DNA of 64,000 nucleotides, taken from contig NZ_CP046600.1 in the NCBI RefSeq assembly GCF_018278905.1, positions 3,410,001 to 3,474,000 on the forward strand, given 5' to 3'. A program made the position numbers and the translations under genes. How positions within the stretch are numbered: the stretch's first letter is position 1; each line of letters begins with the position of its first letter. Below are positions 28,504 to 38,641 of this stretch, one piece after another. The notes below the pieces were generated by a model, which saw only the letters and a list, made by a program, of their open reading frames with translations, did not search any database and was not told where the DNA came from. This DNA comes from Mycobacterium spongiae (GTDB lineage: Bacteria; Actinomycetota; Actinomycetes; Mycobacteriales; Mycobacteriaceae).

Positions 28504-28560
28504 TATGCCCGCCGCAGGCTACACGCCCCGAGGCCGAGCACTCAAAACGTTCACACGTGC

Positions 28561-29022
28561 TCAGGCCCGCAGGGCCGTCAACGCATCTGCCCACAGTCGC
28601 TGGTCGCGGGCTTCACCGGGCTGCTTCATTTCGGCGAACTGAATGATTCCCGACCGGTCGACTACGAAGGTCCCGCGATTGGGGTAGCCGGCTTTGTCGT
28701 TGAACACGCCGTAGGCCTGGGCCACCGCGCCGTGCGGCCAGAAGTCCGACAGCACCGGAAACAGGAATCCGCTCTCGGTCGCCCAGATCTTGTGCGTAGG
28801 CGGTGGACCCACTGAAATGGCCAGAACCGCGCTGTCGTCGTTGTCGAACTCCGGCAAGTGGTCCCGCACCTGATCCAGCTCACCTTGACAGATCCCGGTG
28901 AACGCGAGCGGGAAGAACACCAGCAGCACATTCTTGGCGCCACGGTAGCCAGCCAGCGCCACCGGTTGCTGATTCTGGTCGCGCAGCGTGAAGTCAGGGG
29001 CGACGTCTCCGACGCTGCGCAT
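28561..29022 (-). CDS. ahpE: One-cysteine peroxiredoxin AhpE
   Basis: The 153-residue protein is a thioredoxin-fold peroxiredoxin. APDFTLRDQNQQPVAL leads to the active-site segment FFPLAFTGICQGELDQ, placing the peroxidatic cysteine at residue 45, the position known in AhpE (Rv2238c). It reduces organic peroxides and peroxynitrite, with mycothiol or mycoredoxin as reductant in mycobacteria. Length and sequence match that protein closely. The start ATG 29020-29022 shares one base with the stop of the upstream DUF3052 gene (TGATG), so they form an operon. Confidence 0.96.
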   Translation of the reverse strand: MRSVGDVAPDFTLRDQNQQPVALAGYRGAKNVLLVFFPLAFTGICQGELDQVRDHLPEFDNDDSAVLAISVGPPPTHKIWATESGFLFPVLSDFWPHGAVAQAYGVFNDKAGYPNRGTFVVDRSGIIQFAEMKQPGEARDQRLWADALTALRA

Positions 29023-29444
29023 CAGCGCTTCGAAGCCCGCGACTTCGGCTGGACCAATCGGCTGGCACTCCAATTGCCAAGGTTCACCGACGAGGTGGGC
29101 ATCAGACCGGCGGTAGGAGCCGCCTCCGCGATCTCCGCCGGCAACACGTGACCAGGCCGCCCGGTCTTGGGCGTCAGCACCCAGATCACTCCGTCCTCGG
29201 CGAGCGGACCGATCGCGTCCATCAAGGTATCCACCAGATCTCCGTCGCCGTCGCGCCACCACAGTAGGGCGATGTCGATAACCTCGTCGGTGTCCTCGTA
29301 GAGCAGCTCACTCCCGCAGGCTTCCTCGACGGCTGAGCGGATGGCGTCGTCGGTGTCTTCGTCCCAGCCCCATTCCTGCACAAATTGGTCTCGCTGGATG
29401 CCCAGTTTGCGGGCGTAGTTCGGGGCGCGATCCGCCGCGACCAC
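29022..29444 (-). CDS. DUF3052 family protein
   Basis: The 140-residue acidic protein of unknown function matches the DUF3052 family of actinobacteria: LGIQRDQFVQEWGWDEDTDD, VIDIALLWWRDGDGDLVD and VIWVLTPKTGRPGHV. Equivalent to Rv2239c. The GTG start 29442-29444 follows a near-perfect Shine-Dalgarno AAGGAGGT. It is co-transcribed with ahpE downstream. No catalytic motif is seen. Confidence 0.9.
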   Translation of the reverse strand: MVAADRAPNYARKLGIQRDQFVQEWGWDEDTDDAIRSAVEEACGSELLYEDTDEVIDIALLWWRDGDGDLVDTLMDAIGPLAEDGVIWVLTPKTGRPGHVLPAEIAEAAPTAGLMPTSSVNLGNWSASRLVQPKSRASKR

Positions 29445-29540
29445 AATCGAACCTCCTTACGGCACCGATAGGCTGTCCGGCATACCGTTGCGATGGCCAC
29501 TATCGTCCCACAACCCCAGAATGCCGCTCACACGCCCGCC

Positions 29541-30173
29541 TTAGAAGGCGGCCAGGCACAGTTTCAATGCCTTTGTCTTGGTGTCGTTGAGCTGATCAAC
29601 GCGCCGATTGAACTCCGCGATCGGCGCATTGGCGCCGATCGCATTGGCCACCGCCCGGGCCGCGTCAATATAGGCGTTCAGCGCGTCGCGCATGTCCGAC
29701 GACAACGCCCCGGACAGGCTGCTCTCGACGGCCGAGGCGCTGTCGTTGAGCGCAGAGATGGCGGGGCCTTCGGTCGGACCGGTGCTGCGGCCCGCATTGA
29801 ACGCCGCGACAAAGGCGTTCACCTCGTCGATTGCGGTTGTGCTGGTCGTCGCAAGCGAGTCGCAGGAGCCCTTGATCGCCCTGGTAGTCAGCGACTGTTG
29901 CCGCTGCGACTCCCGGATACGCGACGTCGCCGACGAAGCCGACGCGGATGCGGACACCGAGGACCGGTAGGCCGGGGCGACCAGGGTATCGGGTGTCGCC
30001 GTGCCGTCGGTGACGCTGGTGCACCCCGCCACCAGGTAGATCAACCCCATCAGCAGTACCGAAATACAGCCGAGCGCCAGGGCGCCTCGCCTGGGGAACT
30101 TCCCCACGAACCTGCGAGAGGCGGCGCACCATCCGATGAGCACGACATGTGACGTTACCGGGTCGCGGTCCAC
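29541..30173 (-). CDS. Probable lipoprotein of unknown function
   Basis: The protein has a basic n-region ([10 protein letters not shown]), a hydrophobic core ([16 protein letters not shown]) and a lipobox VAGC, so it should be lipidated and anchored on the outer face of the membrane. The mature part is alanine/serine-rich and probably helical, with a [11 protein letters not shown] stretch and no known domain. It occupies the place of Rv2240c. The start is uncertain: GTG 30171-30173 is used, GTG 30143 would leave a shorter n-region, and longer starts reach into the aceE promoter region. Confidence 0.65.
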   Translation of the reverse strand: MDRDPVTSHVVLIGWCAASRRFVGKFPRRGALALGCISVLLMGLIYLVAGCTSVTDGTATPDTLVAPAYRSSVSASASASSATSRIRESQRQQSLTTRAIKGSCDSLATTSTTAIDEVNAFVAAFNAGRSTGPTEGPAISALNDSASAVESSLSGALSSDMRDALNAYIDAARAVANAIGANAPIAEFNRRVDQLNDTKTKALKLCLAAF

Positions 30174-30330
30174 ACCGCCCCGGACACACCAAGTTCGTGG
30201 CGGTAGGGTCTGCCGCGCGATGGTGACCGCACGGCGGCTGTCGGGCGGGTATGCCAGTGCGGCACCATAGGGAGACCAACTGCGTGCGCAGCAGCCCACG
30301 AAGAAGCCCCACCGACTGAGGAGTAGTGCG

Positions 30331-33120
30331 TTGACCACCGAGTTCGCGCGCCACGATCTGGCCAAAACCCCAAGCAACGCAAGCGAACCCGACCGCGTTC
30401 GGGTGATCCGTGAAGGTGTGGCGTCCTATCTGCCCGACATCGATCCCGAGGAGACTTCGGAGTGGCTGGAGTCCTTTGACGCCTTGCTGGACCGGTCGGG
30501 GCCGTCACGGGCCCGCTACCTGATGCTGCGGCTGCTGGAGCGGGCCGGCGAGCAGCGGGTGGCCATCCCTGCCTTGACGTCGACCGACTACGTGAACACC
30601 ATCCCGACGGAGTCGGAACCGTGGTTTCCCGGCGACGAGGACGTCGAGCGTCGCTATCGGGCGTGGATCAGATGGAACGCCGCCATCATGGTGCATCGGG
30701 CGCAACGACCGGGCGTGGGCGTCGGTGGGCATATCTCGACCTACGCCTCGTCGGCGGCCCTCTACGAGATCGGTTTCAACCACTTCTTCCGCGGCAAGTC
30801 ACATCCCGGCGGTGGCGACCAGGTGTTCATCCAAGGCCACGCGTCCCCGGGAATCTATGCACGGGCCTTCCTCGAAGGTCGCCTCAGCGCGGAGCAGCTT
30901 GATGGCTTCCGCCAGGAACATAGTCATCCGGGTGGTGGGTTGCCGTCGTACCCGCACCCACGCCTGATGCCCGACTTCTGGGAATTCCCCACCGTGTCGA
31001 TGGGCCTCGGGCCGCTCAACGCGATCTACCAAGCGCGGTTCAACCACTATCTACATGACCGGGGCATCAAAGACACCTCCGACCAGCACGTGTGGTGTTT
31101 CTTGGGCGACGGCGAAATGGACGAGCCCGAGAGTCGCGGGCTGGCACACATCGGCGCTCTGGAAGACCTGGACAACCTGACCTTCGTCATCAACTGCAAC
31201 CTGCAGCGCCTCGACGGCCCCGTTCGTGGCAACGGCAAGATCATTCAGGAGCTGGAGTCGTTCTTCCGCGGCGCCGGCTGGAACGTCATCAAGGTCGTGT
31301 GGGGACGCGAATGGGACGCCCTGCTGCACGCCGACCGCGATGGCGCGCTGGTAAACCTCATGAACAGCACCCCCGACGGGGACTACCAGACCTACAAGGC
31401 CAACAACGGCGGGTACGTGCGCGACCACTTCTTCGGCCGCGATCCACGCACGAAGGCGCTGGTGGAGCACATGAGTGACCAGGAAATCTGGAACCTCAAG
31501 CGTGGCGGCCACGACTACCGCAAGGTTTACGCGGCTTACCACGCCGCGATGAACCACAAAGGACAACCGACGGTGATCTTGGCCAAGACCATCAAGGGCT
31601 ACGCGCTGGGCAAGCACTTCGAGGGCCGCAACGCCACACACCAGATGAAAAAGCTCACGCTGGAAGACCTTAAAGAATTTCGTGATACGCAGCGGATTCC
31701 CGTCTCGGACGAACAACTCGAGGAAAACCCTTACCTGCCACCGTATTACCATCCAGGCGCCGATGCCCCGGAGATTCGCTACCTGCTCGACCGGCGGCGC
31801 GCGCTGGGTGGCTTCGTCCCCGAACGTCGAACCAAGTCCAAGGCGCTGACACTGCCCGCCCACGACATCTACTCCCCGCTGAAGAAGGGATCGGGAAACC
31901 AGGAGGTCGCCACCACCATGGCGGTGGTGCGCACATTCAAGGAACTGCTGCGGGACAAAGAAATTGGGAAGCGGATAGTTCCGATCATTCCCGACGAGGC
32001 GCGTACCTTCGGGATGGACTCCTGGTTCCCGTCGTTGAAGATCTACAACCGCGATGGGCAGCTGTACACGGCCGTGGACGCCCAGCTGATGCTGGCCTAC
32101 AAGGAAAGCACGGTTGGTCAGATCCTGCACGAGGGCATCAACGAGGCCGGGTCGGTGGGCTCCTTTGTCGCCGCCGGCACGTCGTATGCGACCCACCATG
32201 AGCCGATGATCCCGATCTACATCTTTTATTCGATGTTCGGGTTCCAGCGCACCGGTGACAGCTTTTGGGCCGCGGCCGACCAGATGGCACGCGGGTTCGC
32301 GCTCGGGGCCACGGCCGGCCGCACCACGCTGACCGGCGAAGGCCTCCAGCACGCCGATGGCCACTCGTTGTTGCTAGCCAGCACCAACCCGGCCGTGGTC
32401 GCCTACGATCCCGCGTTTGCCTACGAGATCGCCTACATCGTCGAAAGCGGGCTGGCCCGGATGTTCGGCGAGAACCCGGAGAACATCTTCTTCTACATCA
32501 CCGTCTACAACGAGCCGTACGTACAGCCGCCCGAGCCGGCAAACCTGGATCCCGAAGGCGTGCTGCGGGGCATCTACCGCTACCACACCGCCACGGAGCA
32601 ACGCACCCACAGTGCCCAGATTCTGGCGTCCGGCGTGTCCATGCCCGCGGCGCTGGCGGCAGCGGAAATGTTGGCGGCCGACTGGGATGTTGCCGCCGAC
32701 GTGTGGTCGGTGACCAGCTGGGGCGAGCTGAACCGCGACGGAGTGTCCGTCGAAACCCAGAAGCTGCGCCACCCCGAGCGGCCGGCCGGCGTCCCGTACG
32801 TCACGAAGGCCCTGGAAGGGGTGGCCGGCCCGGTGATCGCCGTCTCGGACTGGATGCGCGCGGTTCCCGAGCAGATCCGACAGTGGGTACCGGCCACCTA
32901 CCTCACGCTGGGCACCGACGGATTCGGCTTTTCCGATACCCGACCCGCCGCGCGGCGTTACTTCAACACCGACGCCGAATCGCAGGTAGTGGCGGTGCTG
33001 GAGGCCTTGGCGGGCGAGGGCGCGATCGAGAGGTCGGTGCCGGTGGCGGCCGCCCGTCAGTATCAGATCGACGACGTACTCGCCGCCCCCGAGCAGACCT
33101 CGGATCCCGGCAACGCCTGA
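30331..33120 (+). CDS. aceE: Pyruvate dehydrogenase E1 component AceE
   Basis: The 929-residue protein is a homodimeric-type E1p. The thiamine diphosphate motif runs from [17 protein letters not shown] (about residue 257) to [18 protein letters not shown]. Other family blocks are [25 protein letters not shown]-type [14 protein letters not shown] and the loop with [11 protein letters not shown]. It decarboxylates pyruvate and passes the acetyl group to the E2 (DlaT), making acetyl-CoA that the FAS-II genes nearby can use. Equivalent to Rv2241. The TTG start at 30331 has GAGGAG eight bases upstream and gives [10 protein letters not shown], the expected N-terminus. Confidence 0.96.
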   Translation: MTTEFARHDLAKTPSNASEPDRVRVIREGVASYLPDIDPEETSEWLESFDALLDRSGPSRARYLMLRLLERAGEQRVAIPALTSTDYVNTIPTESEPWFPGDEDVERRYRAWIRWNAAIMVHRAQRPGVGVGGHISTYASSAALYEIGFNHFFRGKSHPGGGDQVFIQGHASPGIYARAFLEGRLSAEQLDGFRQEHSHPGGGLPSYPHPRLMPDFWEFPTVSMGLGPLNAIYQARFNHYLHDRGIKDTSDQHVWCFLGDGEMDEPESRGLAHIGALEDLDNLTFVINCNLQRLDGPVRGNGKIIQELESFFRGAGWNVIKVVWGREWDALLHADRDGALVNLMNSTPDGDYQTYKANNGGYVRDHFFGRDPRTKALVEHMSDQEIWNLKRGGHDYRKVYAAYHAAMNHKGQPTVILAKTIKGYALGKHFEGRNATHQMKKLTLEDLKEFRDTQRIPVSDEQLEENPYLPPYYHPGADAPEIRYLLDRRRALGGFVPERRTKSKALTLPAHDIYSPLKKGSGNQEVATTMAVVRTFKELLRDKEIGKRIVPIIPDEARTFGMDSWFPSLKIYNRDGQLYTAVDAQLMLAYKESTVGQILHEGINEAGSVGSFVAAGTSYATHHEPMIPIYIFYSMFGFQRTGDSFWAAADQMARGFALGATAGRTTLTGEGLQHADGHSLLLASTNPAVVAYDPAFAYEIAYIVESGLARMFGENPENIFFYITVYNEPYVQPPEPANLDPEGVLRGIYRYHTATEQRTHSAQILASGVSMPAALAAAEMLAADWDVAADVWSVTSWGELNRDGVSVETQKLRHPERPAGVPYVTKALEGVAGPVIAVSDWMRAVPEQIRQWVPATYLTLGTDGFGFSDTRPAARRYFNTDAESQVVAVLEALAGEGAIERSVPVAAARQYQIDDVLAAPEQTSDPGNA

Positions 33121-33193
33121 CACCTGAGCGACACTCGGAAAAACCGACGCCGCTTTGGCGGAATCTGCCAGAAATCTGGCGTACGTTTTAGGG

Positions 33194-34525
33194 GTGAACG
33201 ACAACCAGCTTGGTCCGCTTACCCGGCCAAAGTCGCCGCTCGAAATGCTGGACACCGTGCCCGAGTCACTGCTGCGGCGGTTGAAGCAGTACTCCGGCCG
33301 GCTGGCCACCCAGGCCGTCTCCGCCATGCAGGAACGGTTGCCCTTCTTCGCCGACTTGGAAGCGTCCCAACGCGCTAGCGTCGCGCTGGTGGTGCAGACG
33401 GCGGTGGTGAATTTCGTCGAGTGGATGCACGACCCGCACAGTGACGTCAGCTACACAGCGCAGGCTTTCGAACTGGTGCCCCAGGACTTGACGCGACGAA
33501 TCGCGCTGCGTCAAACAGTGGACATGGTGCGGGTCACGATGGAGTTCTTCGAAGAGTTTGTCCCCCTGCTGGCGCGGTCCGACGAGCAGTTGACCGCCCT
33601 GACAGTGGGCATCCTGAAGTACAGCCGCGACCTGGCTTTTACCGCTGCGACGGCCTACGCCGACGCGGCCGAGGCGCGCGGCACGTGGGACAGCCGGATG
33701 GAGGCCAGCGTGGTCGACGCGGTGGTGCGCGGCGACACCGGCCCCGAGCTGCTGTCCCGGGCGGCTGCGCTGAACTGGGACACCACCGCGCCAGCGACGG
33801 TGGTGGTGGGCACTCCGGGGCCCGGCCGCAACGGATCCAACGGCGACGGCGACGCCGACAGCGAGCGAGCCAGTCAGGACGTTCGCGATAGCGCGGCTCG
33901 CCACGGCCGCGCGGCGCTTACCGACGTGCACGGCACCTGGTTGGTGGCAATCGTGTCCGGCCAACTGTCACCGACCGACAAGTTCCTCAAGGACCTGCTC
34001 GATGCGTTCGCCGACGGCCCAGTGGTCATCGGGCCGACGGCGCCCATGCTGACCGCAGCCTACCACAGCGCGAGCGAGGCGATCTCGGGGATGAACGCGG
34101 TCGCCGGGTGGCGCGCGGCGCCGCGGCCGGTGTTGGCCAGGGAACTCCTGCCGGAACGCGCCCTCATGGGTGACGCGTCGGCGATCGTGGCATTGCACAC
34201 CGATGTCATGCAGCCGCTAGCCGATGCCGGACCAACGCTCATCGAGACACTGGACGCTTACCTGGATTGTGGCGGTGCGATTGAGGCGTGTGCCAGAAAG
34301 TTGTTCGTTCATCCAAACACAGTGCGCTACCGGCTCAAGCGGATCACCGACTTCACCGGCCGCGATCCAACCCAGCCGCGCGATGCCTACGTGCTTCGGG
34401 TGGCGGCGACCGTGGGCCAACTGAACTATCCCCCGCCCGCTTCCATCGCCGGAAACACCTCGATGTCCCAGCTTGCCCCGCCGGTCAGGGCGCCGGTCGG
34501 AGGGGCTCCGCAAGGCCCCTCGTAG
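33194..34525 (+). CDS. mabR: MabR, PucR-type regulator of mycolic acid (FAS-II) genes
   Basis: The 443-residue protein has an N-terminal sensory half and a C-terminal PucR-type helix-turn-helix with TLIETLDAYLDCGGAIEAC and LFVHPNTVRYRLKRITDFTG (about residues 350-410). It corresponds to Rv2242 (MabR), which binds the fabD promoter and controls the FAS-II operon. That operon starts 157 bp downstream, and the inverted repeat at 34596-34616 fits its reported target. GTG 33194 is chosen because MNDNQL is the known N-terminus. The tail after GQLNYP is about 30 residues longer than I recall for H37Rv. Confidence 0.92.
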   Translation: MNDNQLGPLTRPKSPLEMLDTVPESLLRRLKQYSGRLATQAVSAMQERLPFFADLEASQRASVALVVQTAVVNFVEWMHDPHSDVSYTAQAFELVPQDLTRRIALRQTVDMVRVTMEFFEEFVPLLARSDEQLTALTVGILKYSRDLAFTAATAYADAAEARGTWDSRMEASVVDAVVRGDTGPELLSRAAALNWDTTAPATVVVGTPGPGRNGSNGDGDADSERASQDVRDSAARHGRAALTDVHGTWLVAIVSGQLSPTDKFLKDLLDAFADGPVVIGPTAPMLTAAYHSASEAISGMNAVAGWRAAPRPVLARELLPERALMGDASAIVALHTDVMQPLADAGPTLIETLDAYLDCGGAIEACARKLFVHPNTVRYRLKRITDFTGRDPTQPRDAYVLRVAATVGQLNYPPPASIAGNTSMSQLAPPVRAPVGGAPQGPS

Positions 34526-34595
34526 CGCCATCCGCAGGATAGTGATTTAGATGACAGGTCGCGGGACGGTCTCAAACACGTAGCTTACGGACGTG

Positions 34596-34616
34596 TTTTG
34601 TGGAGTGTGTACAAAA
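34596..34616. promoter_or_regulatory. MabR-type operator in the fabD promoter
   Basis: TTTTGT and ACAAAA form a perfect inverted repeat with a 9-bp spacer, 67 bp upstream of the fabD start. The half-sites match the MabR binding motif as I recall it from M. tuberculosis and M. smegmatis. A possible -10 (CATAAT, 34632-34637) lies just downstream, so the operator would overlap or sit beside the -35 region. Confidence 0.8.
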
Positions 34617-34682
34617 ACCTAAGACGAGGTTCATAATCTGTTACACCCCGCAAAACCGGCTTCACAGTGTTCTCTTAGACAC

Positions 34683-35603
34683 GTGATTGCGTTGCTAGCA
34701 CCCGGACAGGGTTCTCAGACCGAGGGAATGCTGTCGCCATGGCTGGAGTTGCCAGGCGCAGCGGACCGGATTACGTCGTGGTCGAAGGCCAGCGGCCTGG
34801 ATCTTGCCCGACTGGGCACCACCGCGTCGACCGACGAGATCACCGACACGGCGATCGCCCAACCACTGATCGTCGCGGCGACTCTGCTGGCCCACCAGGA
34901 AATGACCCGGCGCGGCCTGCTCAGTGGGCCGGAATTCGACCAGAAGACCATCGTGGCGGGCCACTCCGTCGGCGAAATCGCTGCCTATGCGATCGCCGGT
35001 GTGCTGGCCGCCGACGACGCCGTCGCGCTGGCCGCTACCCGCGGTGCCGAGATGGCCAAGGCGTGCGCGACCGAGCCGACCGGCATGTCCGCCGTACTCG
35101 GCGGCGAGGAGGCCGAGGTGCTGGCGCGCCTCGACCAGCTCGACTTGGTCCCCGCGAATCGCAACGCCGCCGGCCAGATTGTCGCCGCCGGCCGGCTGAC
35201 CGCGTTGGAGAAGCTCGCCGAAGACCCTCCGACCAAGGCGAGGGTGCGTGCGCTCGGCGTCGCCGGAGCGTTCCACACCGAGTTCATGGCTCCGGCCCTC
35301 GAGGGCTACGCCGCAGCAGCGGCCCGCGTCGCGACCGCCGAGCCCACCACGATGCTGTTGTCCAATAGTGACGGAAAGCCGGTGGCTTCCGCGGCCGCCG
35401 CGATGGACGCTCTGGTCTGTCAGCTCACCCAACCGGTGCGCTGGGACCTGTGCAACGCGACGCTGCGTGAGCACGCCGTGACGGCGATCGTGGAGTTCCC
35501 GCCGGCGGGCGCACTCAGCGGTATCGCCAAACGTGAACTTCGGGGAATTCCGGCTCGCGCCGTTAAGTCACCCGCAGATCTGGACGAGTTGGCCAGCTTG
35601 TAA
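34683..35603 (+). CDS. fabD: Malonyl-CoA:AcpM acyltransferase FabD
   Basis: The 306-residue enzyme has the acyltransferase signature LLAPGQGSQTEGM at the N-terminus, the nucleophile elbow VAGHSVGEIAAY (Ser95) and the catalytic histidine in GVAGAFHTEFMAPA. It transfers malonate from CoA to AcpM, feeding mycolate-precursor elongation. The start is GTG 34683. It is the first gene of fabD-acpM-kasA-kasB-accD6. Confidence 0.97.
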   Translation: MIALLAPGQGSQTEGMLSPWLELPGAADRITSWSKASGLDLARLGTTASTDEITDTAIAQPLIVAATLLAHQEMTRRGLLSGPEFDQKTIVAGHSVGEIAAYAIAGVLAADDAVALAATRGAEMAKACATEPTGMSAVLGGEEAEVLARLDQLDLVPANRNAAGQIVAAGRLTALEKLAEDPPTKARVRALGVAGAFHTEFMAPALEGYAAAAARVATAEPTTMLLSNSDGKPVASAAAAMDALVCQLTQPVRWDLCNATLREHAVTAIVEFPPAGALSGIAKRELRGIPARAVKSPADLDELASL

Positions 35604-35677
35604 CGCCGGTTCGTCCAGGACCAACAAAAGTACGTCAGTTCGATTTATACACAACACATTACGAAGGGAAGCAAGCT

Positions 35678-36025
35678 GTGGCCGTCAGTCAGGAAGAAAT
35701 CATCGCCGGTATCGCCGAGATCATCGAAGAGGTAACCGGTATCGAGCCGTCCGAGGTTACCCCGGAGAAGTCGTTCGTCGACGACCTCGACATCGACTCG
35801 TTGTCGATGGTGGAGATCGCGGTGCAGACCGAGGACAAGTACGGCGTCAAGATCCCCGACGAGGACCTCGCTGGTCTGCGTACCGTCGGTGACGTCGTCG
35901 CCTACATCCAGAAGCTCGAGGAAGAGAACCCCGAAGCTGCCGAGGCGCTGCGCGCCAAGCTGGAGGCGGAGAACCCCGAGGCCGCTGCCAACGTCAAGGC
36001 GAGGATGGAAGCAGAGAGCAAGTGA
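35678..36025 (+). CDS. acpM: Mycobacterial acyl carrier protein AcpM
   Basis: The 115-residue carrier has the phosphopantetheine site [13 protein letters not shown] with Ser41, and the long acidic C-terminal extension ([18 protein letters not shown]) that separates AcpM from ordinary 80-residue ACPs. It carries very long acyl chains to KasA/KasB. GTG 35678 follows GAAGGGAAG. Its stop overlaps the kasA start (GTGA). Confidence 0.97.
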   Translation: MAVSQEEIIAGIAEIIEEVTGIEPSEVTPEKSFVDDLDIDSLSMVEIAVQTEDKYGVKIPDEDLAGLRTVGDVVAYIQKLEEENPEAAEALRAKLEAENPEAAANVKARMEAESK

Positions 36026-37272
36026 GGCAGCCTTCCACAGCTAATGGCGGTTACCCCAGCGTTGTGGTAACCGCCGTCACAGCGACGACGTCGATCTCGC
36101 CGGACATCGAGAGCACGTGGAAGGGTCTGTTGGCTGGCGAGAGCGGCATCCACGTCCTTGAAGACGAATACGTCAGCAGGTTTGACCTGGCAGTAAGGAT
36201 CGGCGGTCACCTCAAAGAGTCAATCGACATCCACATGGGCAGACTGGACATGCGGCGCATGTCGTATGTCCAGCGGATGGGCAAATTGCTGGGTGGACAG
36301 CTATGGGAGTCTGCCGGCAGCCCCGAAGTGGATCCGGACCGGTTCACCGTCGTGGTCGGTACCGGCCTCGGTGGTGCCGAGCGGATCGTCGAGAGCTGGG
36401 ACCTGATGAACGAGGGCGGCCCCCGCAAAGTGTCCCCGCTCGCCGTTCAGATGATCATGCCCAACGGCGCCGCCGCGGTGATCGGTCTGCAGCTCGGTGC
36501 CCGCGCCGGAGTCATTACCCCGGTGTCGGCCTGTTCGTCCGGCTCGGAGGCGATCGCCCACGCGTGGCGTCAGATCGTCATGGGCGACGCCGATATCGCC
36601 GTGTGCGGCGGTGTCGAGGGACCTATCGAAGCGTTGCCCATCGCGGCGTTCTCCATGATGCGGGCAATGTCGACTCGCAACGACGAGCCAGAGCGCGCGT
36701 CGCGCCCGTTCGACAAGGACCGCGACGGCTTCGTGTTCGGCGAGGCCGGGGCGCTCATGATCATCGAGACCGAAGAGCACGCCAAAGCCAGGGGCGCAAA
36801 GCCGTTGGCACGGCTGATGGGTGCGGGTATCACCTCGGATGCCTTCCACATGGTGGCACCCGCCGCGGACGGCGTTCGAGCCGGTCAAGCGATGACGCGC
36901 GCGCTGGAGCTAGCCGGACTGTCGCCCAAGGACATTGACCACGTCAACGCCCACGGGACCGCGACCCCGATCGGTGACGCGGCCGAGGCCAACGCCCTGC
37001 GGGTCTCGGGGTGTGACCACGCCGCGGTGTACGCGCCGAAGTCGGCACTGGGGCACTCGATTGGCGCCGTCGGCGCACTCGAATCGGCACTCACGGTGTT
37101 GACCTTGCGCGACGGCGTCGTGCCGCCAACCCTGAACTACGAAACCCCGGACCCCGAGATCGACCTCGACGTGGTCGCCGGCGAACCCCGCTACGCGGAT
37201 TTCCGTTATGCAATTAACAACTCGTTTGGGTTCGGCGGCCACAACGTGGCACTCGCTTTCGGGCGGTACTAA
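36022..37272 (+). CDS. kasA: Beta-ketoacyl-AcpM synthase KasA
   Basis: The 416-residue condensing enzyme has the same length as KasA of M. tuberculosis. The nucleophile cysteine lies in [17 protein letters not shown] (about residue 171), and the catalytic histidines in [13 protein letters not shown] and [13 protein letters not shown], together with the lysine just before the latter. It elongates meromycolate chains and is the target of thiolactomycin. The GTG start overlaps the acpM stop by four bases. Confidence 0.97.
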   Translation: MRQPSTANGGYPSVVVTAVTATTSISPDIESTWKGLLAGESGIHVLEDEYVSRFDLAVRIGGHLKESIDIHMGRLDMRRMSYVQRMGKLLGGQLWESAGSPEVDPDRFTVVVGTGLGGAERIVESWDLMNEGGPRKVSPLAVQMIMPNGAAAVIGLQLGARAGVITPVSACSSGSEAIAHAWRQIVMGDADIAVCGGVEGPIEALPIAAFSMMRAMSTRNDEPERASRPFDKDRDGFVFGEAGALMIIETEEHAKARGAKPLARLMGAGITSDAFHMVAPAADGVRAGQAMTRALELAGLSPKDIDHVNAHGTATPIGDAAEANALRVSGCDHAAVYAPKSALGHSIGAVGALESALTVLTLRDGVVPPTLNYETPDPEIDLDVVAGEPRYADFRYAINNSFGFGGHNVALAFGRY

Positions 37273-37355
37273 AGCAGGAAGGTGGTGACCCGCCTCGTCC
37301 GGCACTGCCGGGCTTGCGATCACCACGGAGCACGGAAGGAACGTTCGCTACAGCC

Positions 37356-38609
37356 ATGACACAACTGGTTACGGGGAAAGCTTTCCCGCATGTCGTCGTC
37401 ACCGGCATAGCCATGACCACCGCACTGGCGACTGATGCGGAAACCACGTGGAAGTTGTTGCTGGACGGCCAAAGTGGAATTCGGACACTCGATGACCCTT
37501 TCGTCGAGGAGTTCAACCTGCCGGTCCACATCGGTGGGCATCTGTTGGAGCAATTCGACCACGAGCTGACGCGTGTGGAGCTGCGCAGGATGAGCTACCT
37601 GCAACGGATGTCCACTGTTGTCAGCCGGCGCCTGTGGGAGAACGCGGGCTCGCCCGAGGTCGACAACAACCGATTGATGGTGTCCATTGGCACCGGTCTG
37701 GGCTCGGCCGAGGAACTGGTCTTCAGCTACGACGACATGCGCGCTCGCGGGATGAAGGCGGTCTCTCCGCTGACCGTGCAGAAGTACATGCCCAACGGCG
37801 CCGCCGCAGCTGTCGGGCTTGAACGACACGCCAGAGCCGGGGTGATGACGCCCATATCGGCGTGTGCATCCGCTTCGGAGGCCATTGCCCATGCGTGGCA
37901 GCAGATCGTGCTTGGTGAGGCCGACGCCGCCATCTGCGGTGGCGTGGAAACACGGATCGAGGCGGTGCCGATCGCCGGATTCGCGCAGATGCGCATCGTG
38001 ATGTCCACCAACAACGACGACCCGCCAGGTGCCTGCCGCCCCTTCGACAAAGACCGCGACGGCTTCGTGTTCGGCGAGGGCGCGGCCATGCTGTTGATCG
38101 AGACCGAGGAGCACGCCAAAGCTCGTGGCGCCAACATCTTGGCCCGGATCATGGGAGCCAGCATCACCTCAGACGGCTTCCACATGGTCGCACCCGACCC
38201 CAACGGGGAACGCGCAGGGCATGCCATGATGCGAGCCATTGAGCTCGCGGATCTCAGCCCCAGTGATATCGATCACGTCAACGCCCACGCCACCGGGACC
38301 CAGGTCGGTGACCTTGCCGAGGGCGTAGCCATCAACAAGGCACTGGCCGGCCACAAACCGGCGGTGTACGCGCCCAAGTCCGCCCTCGGCCACTCGGTCG
38401 GTGCGGTAGGTGCGGTGGAGTCGATCCTGACCGTGCTCGCGTTGCGGGATCAGGTGATCCCGCCGACACTGAACCTGGTAAACCTCGATCCAGAGATCGA
38501 CCTGGACGTGGTAGCGGGTAAACCGCGACCTGGCAATTACCAGTATGCGGTCAACAACTCGTTCGGATTTGGCGGCCACAACGTAGCGATCGCCTTTGGG
38601 CGGTACTGA
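37356..38609 (+). CDS. kasB: Beta-ketoacyl-AcpM synthase KasB
   Basis: The enzyme is a paralogue of KasA, with cysteine in [17 protein letters not shown] and histidines in [13 protein letters not shown] and [13 protein letters not shown]. KasB carries out the last elongation rounds that give full-length mycolates. The start is unsure: ATG 37356 ([10 protein letters not shown]) is used, but codons before it (TEGTFATAM) resemble the N-terminus of the longer H37Rv protein, so TTG 37314 may be the true start. It follows kasA after an 83-bp gap. Confidence 0.95.
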   Translation: MTQLVTGKAFPHVVVTGIAMTTALATDAETTWKLLLDGQSGIRTLDDPFVEEFNLPVHIGGHLLEQFDHELTRVELRRMSYLQRMSTVVSRRLWENAGSPEVDNNRLMVSIGTGLGSAEELVFSYDDMRARGMKAVSPLTVQKYMPNGAAAAVGLERHARAGVMTPISACASASEAIAHAWQQIVLGEADAAICGGVETRIEAVPIAGFAQMRIVMSTNNDDPPGACRPFDKDRDGFVFGEGAAMLLIETEEHAKARGANILARIMGASITSDGFHMVAPDPNGERAGHAMMRAIELADLSPSDIDHVNAHATGTQVGDLAEGVAINKALAGHKPAVYAPKSALGHSVGAVGAVESILTVLALRDQVIPPTLNLVNLDPEIDLDVVAGKPRPGNYQYAVNNSFGFGGHNVAIAFGRY

Positions 38610-38641
38610 GCCCCGATCATCACCGGAACAGGAGACCTGCG

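Noticed and set aside
31051..32364. 437-codon minus-strand frame inside aceE
   Set aside because: Complement of a highly conserved enzyme gene; no ribosome site and no recognisable domain.
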